In this document: positions 58,812-64,000 of the stretch, one piece after another | Layout: each line of letters opens with the position of its first letter | Numbering within the stretch: position 1 is the stretch's first letter | NCBI GenBank assembly: GCA_003460745.1 | Contig: QTVU01000011.1 | Location: 10,499-74,498 of the forward strand | Reading direction: 5' to 3' | Source: Firmicutes bacterium AM55-24TS | Lineage (GTDB): Bacteria > Bacillota > Clostridia > UBA1381 | DNA: 64,000 nt | Program-made: the position numbers and the translations under genes | Notes under the pieces: model-generated | Database searches by the model: none | The model's input: the letters and a program-made list of their open reading frames with translations, nothing else | What the model was told of the DNA's origin: nothing

Positions 58812-60011
58812 ATGTTTTTTAGTTTAGCAATCATTTTATTGTTCGGTCTGTTACTTGGCGGAATATGCAAAAAACTACGATTGCCGTCACTTATAGGAAT
58901 GTTGGCAGTTGGAATTATAATAGGACCGTATGCACTGAATTTAATTGATACATCAATTCTTGAAATATCCGCACAATTACGCAAAATTGCATTAATTATA
59001 ATTCTTGCAAGAGCCGGATTGTCGCTCAATGTGTCGGAATTGAAAAAAGTCGGCAGACCTGCTATAATGATGTGCTTTGTTCCGGCTTGTTTTGAAATAA
59101 TAGGTATGATACTTCTTGCACCTAAATTGTTAGGAATATCCGTAGTTGACGCGGCAGTTATGGGTACAGTGGTAGGTGCGGTTTCACCTGCGGTTATTGT
59201 GCCTAAAATGCTGAATTTAATAGAGAACGGCTACGGTAAAGATAAAAGCATTCCGCAACTTATACTTGCCGGAGCGTCGGTTGATGACGTGTTTGTTATA
59301 GTCCTTTTCTCTGCATTTCTCGGCCTGTCACAAACAGGAGATATGTCTGCTGTCAGTTTTGTAAAAATCCCAATATCCATTGTATTGGGTATAACTGTCG
59401 GTATTTTTGTCGGAATAGTGTTAGGCAAATTTTTTGCTAAAGCACATATCAGAGATACGGTAAAAATAATCATTTTAATGTGCGTGTCGTTTTTGCTTGT
59501 TGCATTTGAAGATACTTACGGTGGGATTGTGCCGTTTTCATCTCTTATTGCCGTTATGTGCATAGGTATTTCTTTGCAAAAAGTCAGAAAAGAGGCGACT
59601 GAACGTCTTTCTCAGCGATACAACAAACTATGGGTTGTTGCGGAAATATTATTATTCGTGCTTGTCGGTGCAAGCGTTAATATTGATTACGCACTTAAAG
59701 CGGGAGTAGCCGCAATTATATTGATATTCTTAGTTTTGCTATTCCGTATGTTCGGCGTATTTATTTGTATGTTGAAAACAAATCTCAACTTAAAAGAAAG
59801 ACTGTTCTGTATGATAGCTTATCTGCCAAAGGCGACTGTTCAAGCCGCAATAGGCGGAATACCACTTTCTATGGGATTAAATTGCGGTGAAACAGTTTTA
59901 ACCGTTGCGGTTTTGTCAATAATAATCACCGCACCGTTGGGAGCATTTTTGATAGACTTAACATATAAGAAACTATTGACAAAAAACACTTTACAAAAGC
60001 AAATAAAATGA
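58812..60011 (+). CDS. Cation/proton antiporter (CPA family) under fluoride control
   Basis: 399 residues from the ATG at 58812 behind GGAGG; an earlier in-frame start would lie inside the riboswitch terminator. About 12 helices. LPSLIGMLAVGIIIGP, ILARAGLSLN, GAVSPAVIVPKML and AGASVDDVFVIVLFSAF are hallmarks of the Na+/H+ exchanger domain, with the DD pair in helix 5 expected for electrogenic exchange. Usual fluoride-switch genes are crcB/Fluc and CLC-F, but cation/proton antiporters of this type are also reported. Likely helps in acid or fluoride stress. Confidence 0.9.
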   Translation: MFFSLAIILLFGLLLGGICKKLRLPSLIGMLAVGIIIGPYALNLIDTSILEISAQLRKIALIIILARAGLSLNVSELKKVGRPAIMMCFVPACFEIIGMILLAPKLLGISVVDAAVMGTVVGAVSPAVIVPKMLNLIENGYGKDKSIPQLILAGASVDDVFVIVLFSAFLGLSQTGDMSAVSFVKIPISIVLGITVGIFVGIVLGKFFAKAHIRDTVKIIILMCVSFLLVAFEDTYGGIVPFSSLIAVMCIGISLQKVRKEATERLSQRYNKLWVVAEILLFVLVGASVNIDYALKAGVAAIILIFLVLLFRMFGVFICMLKTNLNLKERLFCMIAYLPKATVQAAIGGIPLSMGLNCGETVLTVAVLSIIITAPLGAFLIDLTYKKLLTKNTLQKQIK

Positions 60012-60017
60012 TATAAT
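59990..60017 (+). promoter_or_regulatory. Candidate promoter of the esterase gene
   Basis: TTTACA (59990-59995), 16-base spacer, TATAAT (60012-60017), overlapping the end of the antiporter gene. Confidence 0.5.
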
Positions 60018-60050
60018 TGTATTATATTTTATTTTAAGGTGGTTTAGTTT

Positions 60051-60809
60051 ATGAATGTAACATTAAAGCGTGACGGATTAACTTTGAGTGGCGAACTTTT
60101 AAAGCCGGACGTTGAAAAATGTCCGATACTTATTATATTTCACGGATTTATGGCGAATATAGGTAAAGATGATAAATCAATGTTTTATCAGATTGCACAT
60201 GAATGTCTGAATAACGGTATCGCAACAATACGGTTTGATTTTGACGGTCACGGCGACAGTGACGGTGAATTTTGTGATATGAATGTATTAAGTGAAATCC
60301 TTGACGCCGCTAAAATAATTGATTATGTCAGAGGACTTGATTTTGTTACCGAAATAAATATACTCGGTCATTCTCAAGGTGCTTTGGTAGGCGGTATGAT
60401 GGCGGGATATTATCGTGAATGTATCAGTAAACTTATAATGCTTGCTCCTGCTGCAACAATTAAAGACGATTCTTTAATCGGCTCGTGTTTCGGCACTCCG
60501 TATGATATGATAAACGTACCGGATAAATTCCCTGTAAAAGATAATGAGGGTAATCATTATGAAGTCGGCGGTATGTATTTCAGAGTTGCAAGAACATTGC
60601 CGATTTATGAAACTACATCAATGTTCTGTGGTAAAACACTGATCATACATGGTACTGCCGATGACGCAGTTGGAGTTATCGGTTCTCGCAGATATAAAGA
60701 ATGTATGCCGCATAATACCGAACTTGTATTAATCGAAGGTGAAGGACACGGTTTGGATAATTCATTGGATGATATAAAGAAACGTGTTATCGAGTTTTTG
60801 AAGAAATAA
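60051..60809 (+). CDS. Alpha/beta hydrolase, cinnamoyl/feruloyl esterase-like
   Basis: 252 residues, cytoplasmic. IIFHGFMANIGKDDKSMF, RFDFDGHGDSDG, nucleophile motif GHSQGA (Ser108), HGTADDAV (acid) and GEGHGLD (His) match intracellular feruloyl esterases such as the Lactobacillus cinnamoyl esterase. It would release hydroxycinnamates or other acyl groups from imported plant oligomers. Its last ~215 bp are repeated 903 bp downstream. Confidence 0.85.
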   Translation: MNVTLKRDGLTLSGELLKPDVEKCPILIIFHGFMANIGKDDKSMFYQIAHECLNNGIATIRFDFDGHGDSDGEFCDMNVLSEILDAAKIIDYVRGLDFVTEINILGHSQGALVGGMMAGYYRECISKLIMLAPAATIKDDSLIGSCFGTPYDMINVPDKFPVKDNEGNHYEVGGMYFRVARTLPIYETTSMFCGKTLIIHGTADDAVGVIGSRRYKECMPHNTELVLIEGEGHGLDNSLDDIKKRVIEFLKK

Positions 60810-60815
60810 TTATAA
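60597..60815 (+). repeat. Direct repeat, copy A (functional 3' end of the esterase gene)
   Basis: 219 bp from TTGCCGATTTATG to ATTATAA; the second copy is at 61500-61720. Apart from a few differences and a short unaligned stretch near the start of the unit, the copies are almost identical. Confidence 0.9.
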
Positions 60816-60840
60816 ATTAATGTAGTTGAGGAGATTAAGT

Positions 60841-61440
60841 ATGAAAAAAATAACAACATTTTTAATTGTGATGATAATTAGTTGCTCTTGTTTGCAAGTA
60901 TCTGCAAATAACGATGTTTTAGAGGCAAAAAAGGCTAATTTCAATATAGTATTACATGGACGGCAAGAAAAATTTAACTTGCCTATAGCTACTATTAATG
61001 ATAATACATATGTACCGCTAAGGGAACTATGTGAAAAATTAAATATGAATTTATATTGGGATGCACACGATAAAGAAATCAGTATATATAAAAAGACCCC
61101 ATTAGCACCAATATCTACGAATGAACCTCAATCTACACAAAATCCATATAAACCAAATACAGAGCGAACAGCATATACGCTTAAAGATTTTTCTTTTTTA
61201 ACAATAGATATGTCCATAAATGACATAATGGAGAGAATGGGAGAACCAAGCTATTGGGACGGTTCAGGAGCACCGTGGGCAGTATATGTATTATCAGATG
61301 GTAGTGAATTATCATTGGCTATGTATAGATATAATGTTGAAACAAGGAAAAAATCAGGAAATCCAGGAGTAGTATTAAATATAAATGGAACTGATGTAAT
61401 AATTAATTTTAATAGTGAAGGGACGATAAACATATATTAA
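60841..61440 (+). CDS. Secreted protein with copper-amine-oxidase-N-like (stalk) domain
   Basis: 199 residues from the ATG at 60841 behind GAGGAG. Signal peptide 1-23 (cleavage near VSA). Residues 30-85 (INDNTYVPLRELCEKLNMNL and DAHDKEISIY) match the stalk/copper amine oxidase N domain that Clostridia use as a wall-binding unit; a Pro/Ser/Thr linker follows (90-110) and then a domain with IDMSINDIMERMGEPSYWDG, like SmpA-type lipoproteins. Lies between the two copies of the esterase 3' end, so it came with, or created, that duplication. Slightly more AT-rich and with different codon use than its neighbours. Confidence 0.7.
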   Translation: MKKITTFLIVMIISCSCLQVSANNDVLEAKKANFNIVLHGRQEKFNLPIATINDNTYVPLRELCEKLNMNLYWDAHDKEISIYKKTPLAPISTNEPQSTQNPYKPNTERTAYTLKDFSFLTIDMSINDIMERMGEPSYWDGSGAPWAVYVLSDGSELSLAMYRYNVETRKKSGNPGVVLNINGTDVIINFNSEGTINIY

Positions 61441-61499
61441 TTTTGTAGCGTTAAACGCATTGTATGACAGAAAAAATAATAATCGAGATAAAAAGATGT

Positions 61500-61720
61500 T
61501 TGCTGATTTATGAAATTACACATTCGTGTTCGTTGGTAAAACACTGATCATACACGGTACTGCCGATGACGCAGTGGGAGTTATCGGTTCTTGCAGATAT
61601 AAAGAATGTATGCCGCATAATACCAAACTTGTATTAATTGAAGGTGAAGGACACGGTTTGGATAATTCATTGGATGATATAAAGAAACGTGTTATCGAGT
61701 TTTTGAAGAAATAATTATAA
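61500..61720 (+). pseudogene. Duplicated, degenerate 3' end of the esterase gene (copy B)
   Basis: Repeats 60597-60815; a two-base length difference near the start of the unit shifts the frame. The open part (61526-61714) encodes FVGKTLIIHGTADDAVGVIG onward to the same stop, with Arg/Cys and Glu/Lys changes. It lacks the nucleophile and cannot be active. The 60 bp between 61440 and 61500 hold nothing recognisable. Confidence 0.85.
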
Positions 61721-61754
61721 TCAGAGTTGAAATATACTCTGATTTTGTTTTGTT
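61719..61754 (+). terminator. Terminator after the duplicated esterase end
   Basis: 9-bp stem AATCAGAGT / ACTCTGATT (61719-61727 and 61736-61744), 8-base loop, T-rich tail. Absent after copy A, so copy B keeps the original gene-end context. Confidence 0.8.
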
Positions 61755-61794
61755 TATAAAATAAATGTGATATAATATAGTTGAGGTGAAAAAG

Positions 61795-63257
61795 ATGGAT
61801 TATAATGAATTAGAACCTAAGATAGTATTTCAATATTTCAAGGAAATATCGAATATTCCGAACCTAAGATAGTATTTCAATATTTCAAGGAAATATCGAA
61901 TATTCCGCATGGTTCTGGAAATACAGAAGAAATATCAAAATATTTAATGAATTTTGCAAAGGAACATAATCTTAAAGCAATTTATGATTCCGGCAGAAAT
62001 ATTATAATTTTTAAAGACGGTACAAAAGGGTTTGAAAACAGTGGGCCTATTATTTTACAAGGTCATATGGATATGGTGTGTGACAAAGTACCGGATTGCA
62101 CTATTGATATGTCTAAAGAGGGCTTGACATTGTGTACCGACGGTGAATATTTATGGGCTGACGGTACAACGCTTGGCGGTGACGACGGAATTGCGGTTGC
62201 TTATATACTTGCAATTCTTGATTCAAGCGATATACCTCATCCGCCTATTGAGGCAGTTATAACCAGAGATGAGGAAATCGGTCTTTTAGGTGCGGCTGAG
62301 CTTGAGACGTCATATCTGAAAGGTAAGCGTTTAATTAATATTGACAGTGAAGATGAAGGCATTTTTACCGCCGGTTGTGCCGGCGCAATGATTTATACTG
62401 CCAATATTCCGATAGAATTTGAAAACAGTGACAACAACACTTTGCGTATAGAAATAAGCGGTTTAAACGGAGGACACAGCGGTATTGATATTGGCAAGCA
62501 ACGTGAAAATGCAATCAAATTATTAGGGAAAATACTTTATGAGTTATCACAAAATTGTGATTTTTATATTTGCGATATAAATGGAGGTGTTAGAGAAAAC
62601 GTCATACCCAAGCAAGCATATGCCGTAATCTGTTTAGAGGATACATCGAAATTGAAAGACATAATCGAAAACATAAAATCAGAATTAATCGATACAGAAA
62701 AAGACTTAAAAATAACGTTTTCAGAAAATGAAAGCAGCAAAAAACTTTCAAAACAAAGTACCGATAAAATAATAAAATTTCTTACAAAGACAAAATCTAC
62801 CGCATTAAAGTTTAACAATAAAAATGAAGTGCTTACATCACTGAACTTAGGTGTTGTTTCGTTAGCAGATAATACATTTCAAGCAAGTTTTATGATTAGG
62901 TCCAATTTGAAGAATGAAAAAGAACAACAATCGGACATTTTAGATGAATTAGTGTTATCACTTGGCGGTTCATTTGAACATTCCGCAAGCTATCCTGCAT
63001 GGGAATATGCTGAAAATTCAAAATTAAGAGAAACTATGACTGCTGTATTTGAACGTTTATATGACAGAACGCCTAAAATCGAAACTATCCACGCAGGGTT
63101 GGAGTGTGGTATTATTGCCGATAAAATTAATAATCTCGATGCAGTATCAATAGGACCTAATATTTTAGAAATTCATACTCCGAACGAGAAACTTGATATA
63201 GCTTCTACCAAACGCACATGGAAATTTTTAATTGAAATTTTAAAAGAATTAAAATAG
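61795..63257 (+). pseudogene. pepD: Aminoacyl-histidine dipeptidase PepD, broken by a 47-bp tandem duplication
   Basis: ATG at 61795 behind GAGGTGAAA. The reading begins MDYNELEPKIVFQYFKEISN and stops at the duplicated segment; without one 47-bp copy it would run on as IPHGSGNTEEISKYLMNF into the long open part at 61947-63257. The M20 metal motifs are intact downstream: LQGHMDMV, GGDDGIA, TRDEEIGLLGA, HSGIDIG and an ending near IGPNILEIHTPNE. The enzyme cleaves dipeptides such as Xaa-His. As read, only an N-terminally truncated form starting at the internal Met could be made, with no ribosome site. Confidence 0.85.
61813..61906 (+). repeat. 47-bp perfect tandem duplication inside pepD
   Basis: Units 61813-61859 and 61860-61906 are identical (starting GAACCTAAGATAG, ending ATATTCC). 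47 is not a multiple of 3, so the frame is lost. Confidence 0.95.
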
Positions 63258-63262
63258 CTTTC

Positions 63263-63299
63263 AACAGACAGAAATTCATTTGAATTTCTGTCTGTTTTT
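63263..63299 (+). terminator. Terminator after pepD
   Basis: Stem of 15 bp (ACAGACAGAAATTCA / TGAATTTCTGTCTGT), 63264-63278 and 63281-63295, with a two-base loop or a slightly shorter stem, followed by a T run. Confidence 0.85.
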
Positions 63300-63337
63300 G
63301 ATTAAGCAAAAATAAGCATATCTGTGCATAAGAATAG

Positions 63338-64000
63338 TTATTTAGGAATTAAAATACAGGCACAGTATCCGGGGATAGGCTGATAGCAATAAATAGTAAG
63401 ATGTTTGTCAATTTCGGGGCTGTAATCGGTAAGGATACGTTTATTGCCGTTCAGAGCAACGTCGGCATATGTAACCAACCACTTTTTATCACCGTTTTCA
63501 AAAACTTCATAAAATGAGCGGTTAATCATCTCGCTGACAGGTATGCCTTCTACATCTGCCATCATTTCGTTGCAATATCTGAAGACAAAATCAACACCGT
63601 GACCTTTTTCATCAAAAACCAATTCAATAACACAGAAAGCAAGCGGCATTTTATCCAAAAGGGTACATTTTTCCAAAAGACCTAAAGGCGGTATGTAATC
63701 ATCTGATGAAAGTACCGTTGAAGCAAGTCCGAGTTTTTTGCGGATTTTTCGGTGTTCACTTAAACCGCGTTTTCTGCCTTGAAAAGTATGACCGTCTGTC
63801 ATTGTATAAATTCCGTTGTAAGATATATTTACAATTTGCTTTGCGTTTACCAATATTCCTTTTTGAATATTCAAAAAGTCGTTCTTAGGGAGATTTTCAT
63901 AAATATCTTTCATAGGATCCATGTTTCAATACTTTTTCCTTCAATTAGAAATACAGCGGTTTTTTTATTTTCATGTATAACATATTTTATATCGTCCGTA
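63338..64000 (-). CDS. LytTR DNA-binding domain followed by a PAS domain (partial and frameshifted)
   Basis: The open frame 63922-63338 encodes the C-terminal half of a LytTR domain (NDFLNIQKGILVNAKQIVNI, TDGHTFQGRKRGL) and then a PAS-like domain (MPLAFCVIELVFDEKG, YCNEMMADVEGIPVSEMINR, SFYEVFENG). Upstream, the other frame reads DIKYVIHENKKTAVFLIEGK to the window edge, the missing first half of LytTR. One G lost in TGGGAT (near 63919) separates them. LytTR normally sits at the C-terminus, so a LytTR-PAS order is unusual. The true N-terminus lies outside the window. Confidence 0.75.

Overview
The window is AT-rich DNA with Gram-positive style signals: AGGAGG-type ribosome binding sites, TTGACA/TATAAT promoters, T-box and fluoride-riboswitch leaders, and U-run terminators. 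The gene set (Rex, YunB sporulation protein, RNase R, an NAD-dependent ligase, YesM/YesN-type two-component pair, a lipoprotein-dependent sugar ABC importer, secreted plant-glycan enzymes) fits a low-GC anaerobic Firmicute of the class Clostridia, probably a gut or rumen plant-fibre degrader. No rRNA, tRNA, CRISPR array or insertion sequence was seen.

Region by region. 1-7.7 kb: start of an unknown divergent gene, a secreted GH95-type glycosidase broken by two one-base frameshifts, and a secreted GH43-like enzyme with two Ig-like (Big2) domains. 7.8-9.7 kb: a small Cys-rich/heavy-metal-binding membrane protein behind a strong inverted-repeat operator, and a MATE exporter. 9.8-15.6 kb: secDF (minus strand), rnr and an RNA methyltransferase. 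15.7-23.8 kb: one 8 kb gene for a 2669-residue secreted protein with four different esterase modules. 24-33.3 kb: an ABC importer whose binding protein looks rhamnose-specific, a sensor kinase and AraC-type response regulator, a 43-residue zinc ribbon, and a frameshifted ribokinase-like gene. Together with the secreted enzymes this looks like a pectin/rhamnogalacturonan scavenging set. 33.3-35.8 kb (minus): macrodomain, SirTM-type sirtuin and DUF5131 protein, overlapping in one operon, a probable reversible ADP-ribosylation module with an unusual third partner. 35.9-39.6 kb: a MurJ/SpoVB-like flippase and aspS. 39.8-45.1 kb: a GldA/GldF/GldG/DUF4340 ABC system with an esterase. 45.2-51.9 kb: rex behind its own Rex box, a P-loop/Asp23-like fusion, uvrB, a small nucleotidyltransferase-fold protein, uvrA. 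51.9-58.6 kb: T-box-controlled thrS, yunB, ligA, an M20 amidohydrolase and a DUF6873-like protein. 58.6-60 kb: a fluoride riboswitch in front of a cation/proton antiporter. 60-64 kb: an esterase with a duplicated 3' end, a stalk-domain secreted protein, pepD broken by a 47-bp tandem duplication, and a LytTR-PAS protein, also frameshifted, running off the end.

Four genes carry a one-base loss and one a 47-bp duplication. These may be real decay or assembly errors, and this is the main caveat on the gene models.
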